Assembly: GCA_030682575.1 (NCBI GenBank)
Contig: JAUXNX010000025.1
Span: forward strand, 1-64,000
Origin: Gammaproteobacteria bacterium
GTDB taxonomy: Bacteria > Pseudomonadota > Gammaproteobacteria > Pseudomonadales > Pseudohongiellaceae
Length of the DNA: 64,000 bases
Reading direction: 5' to 3'
Below, one piece after another: positions 8,323 through 18,131 of this stretch; the first letter of the stretch is position 1; each line of letters begins with the position of its first letter. Under the pieces are notes generated by a model, which was given only the letters and a program-made list of their open reading frames with translations, had not been told where the DNA came from and made no database searches. Made by a program: the position numbers and the translations under genes.

Positions 8323-10917
8323 CTATTTCTTCTTGCTGAACTGGAACTGGTCATCAGCCACATCGATGAAGATGCAATCTCCCGGCTCGTAGTCGCCCTT
8401 GATCACCTGCTGGGCAAGTGCATTCTCGATACGGTTTTGAATCGCCCGCTTGAGAGGTCTTGCGCCGTATACCGGGTCGTACCCCAGATCAGCTATCTTC
8501 TCGAGTACTGCATCGCTGACTTCCAGGCGCAGGTCATTGTCCTGGAGACGCTTGTTCAACAGTCCAATCTGGATATCCGCAATGCCGCGGATCTGTGACT
8601 TCAGCAGCGGATGGAACACGACGGTCTCGTCGATCCTGTTCACAAATTCCGGGGAGAAGTGCCTGACCACAACAGATAGCACTTCCGCCTTTACACGCTC
8701 ATAGGTGCTCTCGTCGGGAACACCCTCGCTCATCATTTCCTGAATACGGTCAGAGCCCAGGTTGGAGGTCATCACGATCACCGTGTTCCGAAAATCCACC
8801 GTGCGGCCATGGCCATCGGTCAGGCGACCATCGTCCATGACCTGCAGAAGAATGTTGAAGACATCCGGATGCGCCTTCTCTACTTCATCCAGGAGCAGAA
8901 CGGAATATGGACGACGGCGCACTGCCTCAGTCAGATAGCCACCTTCCTCGTAACCTACATAGCCGGGTGGCGCACCGATCAATCGCGCTACGGAGTGCTG
9001 TTCCATGAACTCGGACATGTCAATACGTACCATGGCATCTTCAGTATCGAAGAGAAACTCAGCCAAAGCCTTGCACAATTCCGTCTTGCCCACGCCCGTC
9101 GGCCCGAGGAACAGGAACGAACCGTTGGGACGATTCGGATCAGAGAGACCGGAGCGTGAACGCCGCACCGCGTTCGCCACCGCTGCAACAGCTTCGTGCT
9201 GACCAATGACCCGCTTGTGCAGCGCATCTTCCATTGCCAGCAGCTTCTGCTTGTCACCCTGCAACATCTTCGACACAGGGATGCCTGTCCAGCGCGACAC
9301 TACTTCTGCGATTTCTTCTTCGGTCACACGGCTGCGTAACAAACGCATGTCCATCATCTCCGCCTGGGCTGACATGTCGAGCGTCTTTTCCAGATTCGGA
9401 ATGATGCCATACTGGAGCTCTGACATACGTGCCAGGTCGCCCGCACGACGTGCCAACTCCAGTTCGTTTCGTGCCCGTTCGAGATTGCTCTTGATGGACT
9501 GCGCGCCCTGTACCGAGGCCTTCTCGGCCTTCCAAATTTCTTCGAGATCGGAGAACTCCAACTCCAGCTTCCTGATCTCATCGGAGAGCTTCTCCTTGCG
9601 CTTGCGCGAAGCCTCGTCCTCCTCTTTCTTCAACGCCTCCTGTTCAATCTTCAATTGAATCAGACGACGCTCCAGTCGATCCATCTCTTCCGGCTTGGAA
9701 TCGATCTCCATGCGAATAAGACTTGCCGCCTCGTCGATCAGGTCAATGGCCTTGTCGGGAAGCTGGCGATCAGGGATGTAACGCATCGACAAACGCGCTG
9801 CCGCTATGATGGCGGCATCGGCGATCTGCACACCATGATGTACCTCATAGCGTTCCTTCAAACCTCGCAGAATCGCGATCGTGTCTTCCTCGTTAGGTTC
9901 ATCCACCAGTACTTTCTGGAACCGGCGCTCCAGTGCTGCGTCTTTCTCGATGTATTTTCTGTATTCGTCCAGTGTGGTTGCACCCACGCAGTGCAATTCC
10001 CCTCTTGCCAGTGCTGGCTTCAGCATGTTGCCCGCGTCCATAGAGCCTTCGGCCTTGCCAGCCCCCACCATGGTATGCAACTCGTCTATAAAGAGAATAA
10101 CTGACCCCTCCTGTTTGGAGAGTTCATTGAGAACACCTTTGAGACGTTCTTCGAATTCACCTCGATACTTGGCGCCCGCAATCAACGACCCCATGTCGAG
10201 CGAGAGAATTTTCTTGTCCTTCAATCCCTCCGGCACCTCACCATTAACAATACGCTGGGCAAGTCCTTCCAGAATGGCGGTCTTTCCTACACCGGGCTCA
10301 CCTATCAAAACAGGATTATTCTTGGTGCGTCGCTGCAAAACCTGAATAGTGCGGCGAATTTCACTGTCACGACCAATGACGGGGTCCAGTTCACCATTGG
10401 CTGCTTTCTCCGTCAGATCCACACAAAAGCGCGACAACGCCTGCCAGGAGTCCTCAGCTCCGGCCTCAGTCACCTTGTCCCCTCCGCGCAGATTGGCGAT
10501 TGCGTTCTCAAGCGCCTTGTCGCTGACACCATAGGAATTAAGAAGCTTGCCAAGTTCACCCTTGTCTGCCATTGCTACCAGGATGATCGCTTCACTGGAA
10601 ACAAATTTATCCCCACCTTTCTGAGCCAGTTTGTCTGCCTGATTCATCAGACGACCGAGTTCATTGGAGAGCGCCACGTCTCCACCGTTCCCTTCCACCT
10701 TCGGCAACTTGTCAATCAGTTGTTGCAGTCGAGTACGCAGGTCGGCAATATTGAAGCCAGTTTGCGAGAGCAGAGGGCGCACAGAGCCGCCCTTCTGATC
10801 CAGCAGGGCTGTCACAAGATGCACCGGCTCGATGAAATTATTGTCGTGCCCCACGGCCAGGGATTGGGCATCGGCAAGCGCGGCCTGCAACTTGCTGGTC
10901 AATTGATCCATGCGCAT
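8323..10917 (-). CDS. clpB: ClpB, AAA+ protein disaggregase
   Basis: Hexameric ATPase that works with DnaK to pull polypeptides out of aggregates after heat stress. At 864 residues it is full length. Order: Clp N-domain (1-145), first AAA+ module with Walker A GEPGVGKT at 206-213, the coiled-coil middle domain (about 410-530, rich in E/K/R), second AAA+ module with GPTGVGKTE, then the D2-small domain ending FSKKK. ATG at 10917 is preceded by a GAGG Shine-Dalgarno at 7 bases. It is the last gene of a leftward rluD-pgeF-clpB set but has its own likely heat-shock promoter. Confidence 0.98.
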   Translation of the reverse strand: MRMDQLTSKLQAALADAQSLAVGHDNNFIEPVHLVTALLDQKGGSVRPLLSQTGFNIADLRTRLQQLIDKLPKVEGNGGDVALSNELGRLMNQADKLAQKGGDKFVSSEAIILVAMADKGELGKLLNSYGVSDKALENAIANLRGGDKVTEAGAEDSWQALSRFCVDLTEKAANGELDPVIGRDSEIRRTIQVLQRRTKNNPVLIGEPGVGKTAILEGLAQRIVNGEVPEGLKDKKILSLDMGSLIAGAKYRGEFEERLKGVLNELSKQEGSVILFIDELHTMVGAGKAEGSMDAGNMLKPALARGELHCVGATTLDEYRKYIEKDAALERRFQKVLVDEPNEEDTIAILRGLKERYEVHHGVQIADAAIIAAARLSMRYIPDRQLPDKAIDLIDEAASLIRMEIDSKPEEMDRLERRLIQLKIEQEALKKEEDEASRKRKEKLSDEIRKLELEFSDLEEIWKAEKASVQGAQSIKSNLERARNELELARRAGDLARMSELQYGIIPNLEKTLDMSAQAEMMDMRLLRSRVTEEEIAEVVSRWTGIPVSKMLQGDKQKLLAMEDALHKRVIGQHEAVAAVANAVRRSRSGLSDPNRPNGSFLFLGPTGVGKTELCKALAEFLFDTEDAMVRIDMSEFMEQHSVARLIGAPPGYVGYEEGGYLTEAVRRRPYSVLLLDEVEKAHPDVFNILLQVMDDGRLTDGHGRTVDFRNTVIVMTSNLGSDRIQEMMSEGVPDESTYERVKAEVLSVVVRHFSPEFVNRIDETVVFHPLLKSQIRGIADIQIGLLNKRLQDNDLRLEVSDAVLEKIADLGYDPVYGARPLKRAIQNRIENALAQQVIKGDYEPGDCIFIDVADDQFQFSKKK

Positions 10918-10962
10918 GTACTTACCTCAAGAGAAAATGGTGATCCAAAGCACTGTGGCATT

Positions 10963-10990
10963 AAGTGCGGGCTGCGAGGTGAATTTCAAG
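10963..10990 (-). promoter_or_regulatory. Candidate sigma-32 (heat-shock) promoter of clpB
   Basis: On the minus strand, CTTGAAA (10984-10990) is a perfect sigma-32 -35 element; 13 bases on, CCGCACTT (10963-10970) matches the CCCCATNT -10 at five of its seven fixed positions. The site lies in the 101 bases between the pgeF stop and clpB start, so clpB can be induced apart from rluD and pgeF. Fits the known RpoH control of clpB. Confidence 0.65.
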
Positions 10991-11018
10991 CGAACTTGCA
11001 GAAAAGTATTGATCTGGA

Positions 11019-11810
11019 TCAGGAAAACTTCTTCAAACCTATCACGCTGGCCATGCGACCTGTGTCCTGTTCCCGCCGATAAGAAAAGAAGCGTTCTGCA
11101 TCACAGTGAGTGCAGAAACCACCACCATGAATTCCGACAACGCCACACTGCTGCAGTCTCAATCGGGCAAGGCTGTACAGGTCAGCATGAAACTTGCCTG
11201 ACTCCGACGACAATCGGAACGCCACGCGCAGCATCTCGCGACGCTGGGTGTCGTCAACACAGGCGTTCAGAAATACGTCACGCACTTCAACCCCTACCTC
11301 AAAGTGACAGGGGCCGATTGCAGGCCCCATCCAGCAAATGATCTCAGCGGGCGAGACAGAAAAGGTTTCCAGCGTTCGTTCGAGTATCCCGTCGGCCAGA
11401 CCGCGCCAGCCTGCATGGGCAACCGCCACACTGCTGCCATCCAGCGCAGCAAAGAACACGGGCAGGCAGTCCGCCGTCATGACTACCCCGGCCACACCAG
11501 GCTGATCAATGAAAACCGCATCTCCACGTTTCTCTCCAGCGTTGCGGCCGGCTTGTACAACCTCCGTGCCATGCACCTGTTGCAACCATTGCAAGTCTAG
11601 ATCTTGCTCAAGGTGCTCTTGCAGGATGGCGCGATTGGCCAGTACATCAGCGGGTTCATCATTGACGTGCAGGGCAAGATTAAAGGTATTGAATGGTGCC
11701 TTGCTGACTCCGCCGCCCCGCGTGGTGACCAGAGCGATCACGCTGGCCGGCACAGGCCATTCAGGGCAAATCAGAATGGGGCTGACTGTCGGCGCTGTCA
11801 CGGTCGCCAC
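11019..11810 (-). CDS. pgeF: PgeF/YfiH, multicopper-oxidase-fold purine nucleosidase/peptidoglycan editing factor
   Basis: Member of the YfiH/DUF152 family, cytosolic proteins once called laccases; E. coli PgeF removes wrongly made UDP-MurNAc-L-Ser, and relatives act on purine nucleosides. The 263-residue protein has the family's metal-site segments: the histidine of AHAGWRGLADGIL, the GPAIGPCHFEVG stretch, and C-terminal CTHCDAERFFSYRREQDTGRM. Start is a GTG at 11810 with an AGGAG Shine-Dalgarno at 9 bases. It lies between rluD (34 bases upstream) and clpB, as in Pseudomonas and E. coli. Which of the two reactions matters in vivo cannot be read from sequence. Confidence 0.93.
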   Translation of the reverse strand: MATVTAPTVSPILICPEWPVPASVIALVTTRGGGVSKAPFNTFNLALHVNDEPADVLANRAILQEHLEQDLDLQWLQQVHGTEVVQAGRNAGEKRGDAVFIDQPGVAGVVMTADCLPVFFAALDGSSVAVAHAGWRGLADGILERTLETFSVSPAEIICWMGPAIGPCHFEVGVEVRDVFLNACVDDTQRREMLRVAFRLSSESGKFHADLYSLARLRLQQCGVVGIHGGGFCTHCDAERFFSYRREQDTGRMASVIGLKKFS

Positions 11811-11844
11811 GTTTGATATCTCCTGAACAGATATGACAATTCAG

Positions 11845-12792
11845 TCACATGTCATCCTTGAGGGCAGCGATCAGAGCCACCATGTCCTCTGGCAACTCCG
11901 ATTCCCATCTGCACACTTCACCAGTACGAGGATGCACGAAGCCCAGACGGCGGGCATGCAGCGCCTGGCGGCGGAACTGTTGCAGCTGTCTTGTCAGCTC
12001 GCCACTGCAGGCCTTGGGAATCTGAAGTCTGCCGCCGTACAGGGGGTCTCCGACCAATGGAAAGCGACTGTGACTCATGTGTACACGGATCTGGTGGGTG
12101 CGACCTGTCTCCAGTTTAACCACGATATGAGTATGGGCTCTGAAGCGTTCAATGACGCGATAATGAGTAACTGCTTCTTTGCCACTCTCCAGTACAGCGC
12201 GCTTCTGACGATGGACAGGATGCCTGCCAAGAGGCAGATCAACGGTGCCACCAGCAGTCATGACTCCTATGACTATCGCCTCATACTCACGCTCGACATC
12301 TCGTCGTTGCAACTGTTTCACGAGAGTCTTGTGAGCGGGCAGATTCTTGGCCACCATCATCAATCCGGAAGTATCCTTGTCGAGGCGATGCACGATACCG
12401 GCACGGGGAATCTCGTTAAGCTGCGGACAATGATGCAGCAGGCCGTTGAGCAGAGTCCCTGTGCGATTGCCTGCCGCTGGGTGGACTACGATACCCACCG
12501 GCTTGTTGAGAACGAGCACATCTTCGTCTTCGTACACTATATCCAGCACGGCCGGCTCAGGCACCCAAGCATCTTCGACTGCCAGTTCCGTTTCCAGTGT
12601 CAGTACGTCACCGGCATAGATTCGATCCTTGGAGCGGAGCACCTTCTGATTGACCAGCAGAGCACCTTCCTTGATCCACGTCTGGAGACGTCCGCGCGAA
12701 TAATCCGGAAACAATCCGGCTGCCACCTGGTCCAAGCGATTGCCGGAAAGAGTCTCAGGCACCTCTGCCTGCATTGAAATCTTCGTACTCAT
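11845..12792 (-). CDS. rluD: 23S rRNA pseudouridine(1911/1915/1917) synthase
   Basis: Modifies three uridines in helix 69 of 23S rRNA. An S4-like RNA-binding domain (NRLDQVAAGLFPDYSRGRLQTW) at the N-terminus is followed by the RluA-type catalytic domain with HRLDKDTSGLMM, which holds the catalytic aspartate. The frame is open to an ATG at 12987, but the extra 65 residues look non-coding and would overlap the bamD region; the ATG at 12792 (MSTKISMQAEV) gives 315 residues, close to E. coli RluD (326). A third option is the ATG at 12774. First gene of rluD-pgeF-clpB and divergent from bamD. Confidence 0.94.
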   Translation of the reverse strand: MSTKISMQAEVPETLSGNRLDQVAAGLFPDYSRGRLQTWIKEGALLVNQKVLRSKDRIYAGDVLTLETELAVEDAWVPEPAVLDIVYEDEDVLVLNKPVGIVVHPAAGNRTGTLLNGLLHHCPQLNEIPRAGIVHRLDKDTSGLMMVAKNLPAHKTLVKQLQRRDVEREYEAIVIGVMTAGGTVDLPLGRHPVHRQKRAVLESGKEAVTHYRVIERFRAHTHIVVKLETGRTHQIRVHMSHSRFPLVGDPLYGGRLQIPKACSGELTRQLQQFRRQALHARRLGFVHPRTGEVCRWESELPEDMVALIAALKDDM

Positions 12793-13068
12793 ATGGCCTT
12801 GTGTCGTTGCAATTCGGAGATCCAGTAAGCCAGGCGGTGCATTGAGCGCAATCGCGGCAGGTTTTGCCTGATCATGGAATCGAGAAAGAATACAGCATAA
12901 CTTGGGTTTGAGAGGAATGCTGTGGTTAAATACGCCATCGTTCAGACGGCTGAAAAAGCGAGTCTGATCTGGTTTTGCGGGCGGCATTATACCCGTTTAA
13001 TTGGCCAGAAAATTCATTATTTTCCTGCTCCCATTGTGGTGAGACAGGGTACCGGAGGTTGTGGTCGC

Positions 13069-14025
13069 GTGAGAATCCTTGTCCTGATGACGCTGTGTCT
13101 GGCGTGCGTGTCCTGCTCACTTTTCAATAGTGAGGAACGCGATGAATTCGCTGGCTTGAGTACTGAAGAGCAATTCTATGTAACCGCCCAGCGACAGCTC
13201 TCGTCCCGCAACTACCGCGCCGCGATCAATACCTATCAGGCTCTGGAATCCCGCTTTCCGTTCGGCCGCTATGCCGCACAAGGCCAACTGGAGCTGATCT
13301 ATGCGTACTACAGCAATATGGATCTTGAAGCCGCACGCACAGCGGCGGATCGTTTCATCCGCCTGCACCCGGATAACCCCAACATCGATTACGCCTATTA
13401 CATGAAGGGAATGGCATCGTTTGCAGAGGACTCCGGTTTCATGAGCCGTTTTCTGCCTACTGACCCGTCCAAACGTGACCCCGGTCGCGCACGCGACTCC
13501 TTTGCAGAATTTTCTCTGCTGCTGGCCCTGTATCCGGATAGCGACTACGCAGCAGATGCCAGGGCCAGAATGATCTTCCTCCGCAATACGCTCGCAGCCT
13601 ATGAAGTGCACGTAGCGAATTACTATCTTGAGCGACGCGCCTATATGGCGGCGCTTAACCGTGGTCGTTATGTCGTGGAGAATTTCCAGGGCAGCCCGCT
13701 GGTGGCCGATGGTACAGCTATCATGGTAGAAGCCTATTTGCGCATGGGGCTGGATGATCTTGCAGCAACTTCGTTGAGCCTGCTCAAAACCAATTTCCCC
13801 GAGCACCCTGCGCTGGACAACAACGGCAACTTCATCGTCCGCACCGATGTGACCAATCCTTCCCTGCTCTACACGGTGACGTTCGGCCTGTTGGGTGACA
13901 ACGTGGACAACACGCCGCTGGCACCGACAACACGCCCCTTCAGTCCCGCCAATCCTGTCATGGATAACGTGCCGACCGGGCGACGCTCATGGCTGAACAT
14001 CCTCACTTTTGGCGTCTTTGGCTGA
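13069..14025 (+). CDS. bamD: BamD, outer-membrane protein assembly lipoprotein
   Basis: Essential lipoprotein of the BAM complex that inserts beta-barrel proteins in the outer membrane. A short hydrophobic signal ([17 protein letters not shown]) with cysteines suited for lipidation, though the lipobox (CLAC or CVSC) is atypical at -3, is followed by TPR-like helical repeats; [14 protein letters not shown] and [22 protein letters not shown] are classic BamD. The frame is open to 12922, but the GTG at 13069, with GGAGG ten bases upstream, puts the signal at the N-terminus and gives 318 residues (E. coli 245). The C-terminal 70 or so residues are an extension beyond the TPR region. Divergent from rluD. 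Confidence 0.93.
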   Translation: MRILVLMTLCLACVSCSLFNSEERDEFAGLSTEEQFYVTAQRQLSSRNYRAAINTYQALESRFPFGRYAAQGQLELIYAYYSNMDLEAARTAADRFIRLHPDNPNIDYAYYMKGMASFAEDSGFMSRFLPTDPSKRDPGRARDSFAEFSLLLALYPDSDYAADARARMIFLRNTLAAYEVHVANYYLERRAYMAALNRGRYVVENFQGSPLVADGTAIMVEAYLRMGLDDLAATSLSLLKTNFPEHPALDNNGNFIVRTDVTNPSLLYTVTFGLLGDNVDNTPLAPTTRPFSPANPVMDNVPTGRRSWLNILTFGVFG

Positions 14026-14042
14026 TATCTTCCCGGAGCTGA

Positions 14043-14627
14043 TCAGTAGTTCTCGGGGCAGAACTCTCTTTCGATAAGCTCGATCAGGATGTGGATGATC
14101 TTGATGTGAACTTCCTGCACACGGTCTGCGAAGGCACTTTTGCCAGCGCTGATGTCGACGCAGGCGAGTGCGCCAAGTGCCGAGTCCCCCTGTCCAGTCA
14201 GACTGATCACACGCATCCCGTTCGCCCGTGCAAACTCGGCAGCCTTGATCACATTGCGGCTGCTGCCACTGGTGCTGATGGCCAGCACGCAATCACCTTC
14301 ACGTCCGCGGGCCTCCAGATAACGGGAGAATATGTATTCGTAACCAAAATCGTTGGCGACACAACTGATATGCCCGGGATCGCTGATGGCGGATGCAGAC
14401 AGTCCCAAGCGGTTCTGACGATATCGGCCGGTAAGTTCTTCCGCGAAATGCATGGCATCACTCATCGAGCCTCCATTCCCGCAACTGTAGATGGTTTTGC
14501 CGTCACGTAAGGCAGCAATCATCACTTGTGCGCTGGCAGCGATTGCATCCACGTTACGCTCGTTACTCATGAAGCGCTGCAGGAAATCCCGGGAGTCGTT
14601 GAGGGTGTCCACAATGTGTTGTTTCAC
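14043..14627 (-). CDS. gmhA: GmhA, D-sedoheptulose-7-phosphate isomerase
   Basis: SIS-domain isomerase that makes D-glycero-D-manno-heptose 7-phosphate, the first step to the heptose of lipopolysaccharide inner core. The 194-residue product parallels E. coli GmhA (192) end to end: SCGNGGSMSDAMHFAEELTG, ISDPGHISCVANDFGYEYIF, ISTSGSSRNVIKAA and the C-terminal DRVQEVHIKIIHILIELIE with the metal-site histidine. DiaA is the related alternative, but the ELTGRYRQNR segment and C-terminus favour GmhA. It converges on bamD (17 bases apart) and sits between bamD and pilS, a place where Pseudomonas does not have it as far as I recall. Confidence 0.93.
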   Translation of the reverse strand: MKQHIVDTLNDSRDFLQRFMSNERNVDAIAASAQVMIAALRDGKTIYSCGNGGSMSDAMHFAEELTGRYRQNRLGLSASAISDPGHISCVANDFGYEYIFSRYLEARGREGDCVLAISTSGSSRNVIKAAEFARANGMRVISLTGQGDSALGALACVDISAGKSAFADRVQEVHIKIIHILIELIEREFCPENY

Positions 14628-14670
14628 TGCTTACCTGCCTTTCTGAAATATAGTGGTGAAGGGGTCCCGG

Positions 14671-16323
14671 CTATTCGCCAAGTTCCCAGGCGGAGGTGAT
14701 TGGATAACGTCGGTCGCGCCCGAAGCCGCGCTGGGTCAATCTGACGCCGACCGGACTCTGCCGACGCTTGTACTCATTGAGATCCACCAGGCGCAGTACG
14801 CGTCTCACGGTGGACTCGGCATATCCCCGAGCGATGATCTCGGCGGCGCTGCAATCCTGCTCGACATAGAGTTCCAGTATGGCATCGAGTTCATCGTAGG
14901 GTGGCAGGCTGTCCTGATCGACCTGTCCAGGTGCCAGTTCGGCGGTGGGCGGCCTGTCAATAACCTGTTGTGGTATGACTGGAGAGTCCACCGCATCAGG
15001 ACAACCATTCCGATAGACTGACACCCGATAGACCATGGTCTTCGGCACATCTTTCAACACATCGAAACCACCTGCCATGTCCCCGTAAAGCGTGCAATAT
15101 CCGACGGCTATTTCGCTCTTGTTACCCGTCGTCAGGACCAGATGCCCTTTCTTGTTCGAGATCGCCATCAGCAGGACACCCCGGCAACGCGCCTGAATAT
15201 TTTGCTCGGTGACATCCACAGACAACCCCTTGAACTCGTCTGCCAGCGCTGCGGTAAAACTGGCATAGGCATCACTTATGGGAATGACACTGTAGTGCAC
15301 ACCAAGCCTCATCGCCTGGGATTGGGCAAGGTCAAGGCTCATCTGCGAGGTGTAGGTGAAAGGCATCATGACTGCCTGCACTTTATCGGCACCCAGCGCG
15401 TCGACGGCAATCGCCAGGGTCAATGCTGAATCTATGCCGCCCGACAGGCCAAGTACCACTCCCTTGAAACCATTTTTCTGCACATAATCACGGACACCGA
15501 GCACCAACGCCTTGTACAGACCCTCCTCAATACTGTCGGACTGCGACATTCCATTGGCATCAGGGCAGAGAATTGCCTTCCCGTCAGTCAGTTCGAAGCG
15601 CACAGGGAAGAGCCCCTCTACAAAAGATGGTGCCCGCACGAGACAATCGCCCTGTGCGGTCACAGCCATTGAACTGCCATCGAAAACGAGCTCATCCTGC
15701 CCTCCGACGAGGTTCGCGTAAACGATCGGAATATCAGCTTGTCGGGCACGTGTCTGCAAGAGCATCGCCCGTTCTGCGGCCTTGTTGCGGTGAAATGGAG
15801 ATGCATTGATATTGATGAGCAAAGAAGCACCAGCCTGCGCGGCCTGCACTGTAGGAGCCTCTTCCCACATGTCTTCGCAGATGGTCATGGCCACCGGCAC
15901 GCCCTTGATCTCCACCACACAAGGGCAATCACCCGAGGCAAAGTAGCGTCGTTCGTCAAACACTTGGTAGTTGGGGAGACACTGCTTTCGATAAGTCGCC
16001 AGTACTCCGCCCCCTTTTATCAGGGAAAGTGCGTTGTAGAGCTTGCCCTTTTCATGCAGCGGATAACCCACGATCATGTGAATGTCTATATTTTCGTCCA
16101 GCAACCGTTGCAATGCCCTGTCGATGCGAATTTTCAGACTCGGACGCAATAACAGATCTTCGGGAGGATAGCCGGTAAGCGTCAGTTCCGGGAACGCTAC
16201 GATGTCGGCGTCAAACTCCTGCAGCGATTGCCGCGCAGCGATAATCACCCGGTCAGTGTTGCCCTTGATATCGCCGACCAGCAGGTTCAGCTGCGCCATC
16301 ACGACGGTTAACTGCCTTGGCAT
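14671..16323 (-). CDS. nadE: Glutamine-dependent NAD+ synthetase
   Basis: Last step of NAD synthesis: amidates deamido-NAD with ammonia from glutamine, using ATP. The N-terminal carbon-nitrogen hydrolase domain (1-250) has its catalytic triad in FPELTLTGYPPEDLL (Glu), YRKQCLPNYQVFDE (Lys) and TICEDMW (Cys); the synthetase domain has the PP-loop LSGGIDSALTLAIA and later TTGNKSEIAVGYCTLYGDM. With both domains it is the long form, unlike E. coli NadE (275). The start is the ATG at 16323 (MPRQLTVVMAQLNLLVGD; 550 residues); the frame extends to 16359 without matching family. Its 5' end lies close to that of divergent pilS. nadD for the preceding step lies at 56.3 kb. Confidence 0.96.
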   Translation of the reverse strand: MPRQLTVVMAQLNLLVGDIKGNTDRVIIAARQSLQEFDADIVAFPELTLTGYPPEDLLLRPSLKIRIDRALQRLLDENIDIHMIVGYPLHEKGKLYNALSLIKGGGVLATYRKQCLPNYQVFDERRYFASGDCPCVVEIKGVPVAMTICEDMWEEAPTVQAAQAGASLLININASPFHRNKAAERAMLLQTRARQADIPIVYANLVGGQDELVFDGSSMAVTAQGDCLVRAPSFVEGLFPVRFELTDGKAILCPDANGMSQSDSIEEGLYKALVLGVRDYVQKNGFKGVVLGLSGGIDSALTLAIAVDALGADKVQAVMMPFTYTSQMSLDLAQSQAMRLGVHYSVIPISDAYASFTAALADEFKGLSVDVTEQNIQARCRGVLLMAISNKKGHLVLTTGNKSEIAVGYCTLYGDMAGGFDVLKDVPKTMVYRVSVYRNGCPDAVDSPVIPQQVIDRPPTAELAPGQVDQDSLPPYDELDAILELYVEQDCSAAEIIARGYAESTVRRVLRLVDLNEYKRRQSPVGVRLTQRGFGRDRRYPITSAWELGE

Positions 16324-16469
16324 ACACTTTCCATTTCGGGCCCCATTTTCGATCGGCATTTCCTGTGGCTAATGTGAATCAAGTGCGATATTGTCCGACA
16401 AACAAACCGCATAAGCAAAATGCAAATCGCCTTGCCTTGATATCTTCAACCCCGACATACCCAGACACC

Positions 16470-18098
16470 ATGGAAGCCAGCCATCTGCCTGAGCAGAACA
16501 TCCGGATTCTGCAGATATACAACATATACCGGCTTCTGCTTGTACTGGTTCTTCTGGTCACCTTCCTCACCAGCGCGACCACCACTCAACTTGGCATTCA
16601 TGACCCTGGCTTGTTCATCGACACACTGCTGGCCTATGGCATCTTCTCACTTCTCGTCATGGCTCTCATCGCGCCAGCTCGTACCTTCAGTTCACGTCAA
16701 TATTTGCTCAGCGCACTTTTCATCGTCGATATCTTTGCCATTGGCCTGATTACCTACAGTTGCCGTGGTGTGGTCAGTGGATTGGGACTCCTGCATCTGG
16801 TGACGATTGCAGCAGGGGGCATCCTGGTCGTCGGGCGAATCAGCACTTTTCTGGCTGCCATCGCCAGCATCGTCACCATTTACAGTGAGGTATACCTCAG
16901 CTTTACAACTGATGGGGTGTCCAATCAATACGTGCAGTCGGGCCTGCTGGGAGTCTTGCTGTTTGCAACCTCACTCTTTCTCCAGACTCTCGCGGAGAGG
17001 ATGCGTCGCAGCGCAGCTCTAACGGTCGAACAGGCCACCAGCATCGTTAACCTGGAACAATTGAACCATGTGATCATCCAGCGTATGCGAACAGGCATCA
17101 TGGTGGTTGACAATCGGGGCAGCGTCATCACCACCAATGATGCAGCAAATCGCATGCTGAGCCTGAGCTCGCAAGACGATACGACAAACCCGCAAAGCGA
17201 TGCACCTCGCAAGTTGATTCTGCCGGAGATTCTGGAGCAACACCTGATCGCCTGGAAACAGAATCCTGGCAAGCGCCTGCCGACATTCCAAAGCAAGAAG
17301 TCAGGGCCGCAACTGCAGGCCAGCTTCGCATATCTGAATCCGAATTCAGATTCCGGCATCCTCATTTTTCTGGAAGACAGCAGCCAGTTCATTCAACGAG
17401 TCCGGCAGATGAAGCTTGCTTCTCTGGGACGGCTGACGGCCAGCATTGCTCATGAAATTCGTAATCCACTCGGAGCCATCAGCCATGCCAGTCAATTGCT
17501 CCAAGAAGCAGAAGGACTGAGCGAACCTGATCGCCGCCTGCTCGACATTGTCCTCAACCACTGTGCGCGAGTGAACCTGATCATTGAAGATGTCCTGCAC
17601 ATGTCCCGACAGAAACAGGACAGTGCAGAACGGATAAACCTCCATGACTGGCTGATGGAATTCGTCGCCAATTATTGCGAATCACATGAGGTCAGCGGCA
17701 CAGTCAGCGTGGATATCAAACCACGCAGCACTGAAGTGCGGATCATCACCAGTCAGTTCGAACAGATACTCAACAATCTGTTCGAGAACGGGCTGCGCTA
17801 CAGTGCAAAAGCCACTGGTACAGCCACACTCAAGCTCAAAGGTGGCATTGCCCGCAAGGGGGATCAGTCAACGCCAGTATTGCACGTAATTGATGAAGGC
17901 CATGGGGTTGACGCCACCAGCGAAGAACAACTGTTCGAACCTTTCCATACAACGGAGGCGACCGGCACCGGACTTGGACTTTATATCTCCAAGGAACTGT
18001 GCGAAGCTAATCAGGCCCAACTGTCCTACCGCAGAACCAGAAAAGGCAAGAGTTGTTTCAGCATTCATTTTTCCCACCCAGACAGAAATGTGAATTGA
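16470..18098 (+). CDS. pilS: PilS, sensor histidine kinase for type IV pili
   Basis: Membrane kinase that controls pilin transcription through PilR. From the ATG at 16470 (MEASHLPEQNIRILQIYNIYRL) it has 542 residues: about six membrane helices in the first 190, a PAS domain (VIIQRMRTGIMVVDNRGSV), the H-box SIAHEIRNPLGAI and an ATPase domain with NNLFENGLRYS and GTGLGLYISKELCE. The frame runs back to 16317 but those 51 codons look non-coding and overlap the nadE start. pilR follows after 33 bases. Only the regulatory pair of the pilus system is here; the minor pilin cluster that follows in Pseudomonas is not. Confidence 0.94.
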   Translation: MEASHLPEQNIRILQIYNIYRLLLVLVLLVTFLTSATTTQLGIHDPGLFIDTLLAYGIFSLLVMALIAPARTFSSRQYLLSALFIVDIFAIGLITYSCRGVVSGLGLLHLVTIAAGGILVVGRISTFLAAIASIVTIYSEVYLSFTTDGVSNQYVQSGLLGVLLFATSLFLQTLAERMRRSAALTVEQATSIVNLEQLNHVIIQRMRTGIMVVDNRGSVITTNDAANRMLSLSSQDDTTNPQSDAPRKLILPEILEQHLIAWKQNPGKRLPTFQSKKSGPQLQASFAYLNPNSDSGILIFLEDSSQFIQRVRQMKLASLGRLTASIAHEIRNPLGAISHASQLLQEAEGLSEPDRRLLDIVLNHCARVNLIIEDVLHMSRQKQDSAERINLHDWLMEFVANYCESHEVSGTVSVDIKPRSTEVRIITSQFEQILNNLFENGLRYSAKATGTATLKLKGGIARKGDQSTPVLHVIDEGHGVDATSEEQLFEPFHTTEATGTGLGLYISKELCEANQAQLSYRRTRKGKSCFSIHFSHPDRNVN

Positions 18099-18131
18099 TC
18101 GAACCATCCAACCTTCTGCTTTGGAGACCCC

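Noticed and set aside
11833-12777. 314-codon open frame on the plus strand
   Set aside because: Antisense shadow of rluD; no family resemblance and no Shine-Dalgarno.
12793-12987. N-terminal extension of RluD to the ATG at 12987
   Set aside because: The added residues are not family-like and the region is needed for the divergent rluD/bamD promoters.
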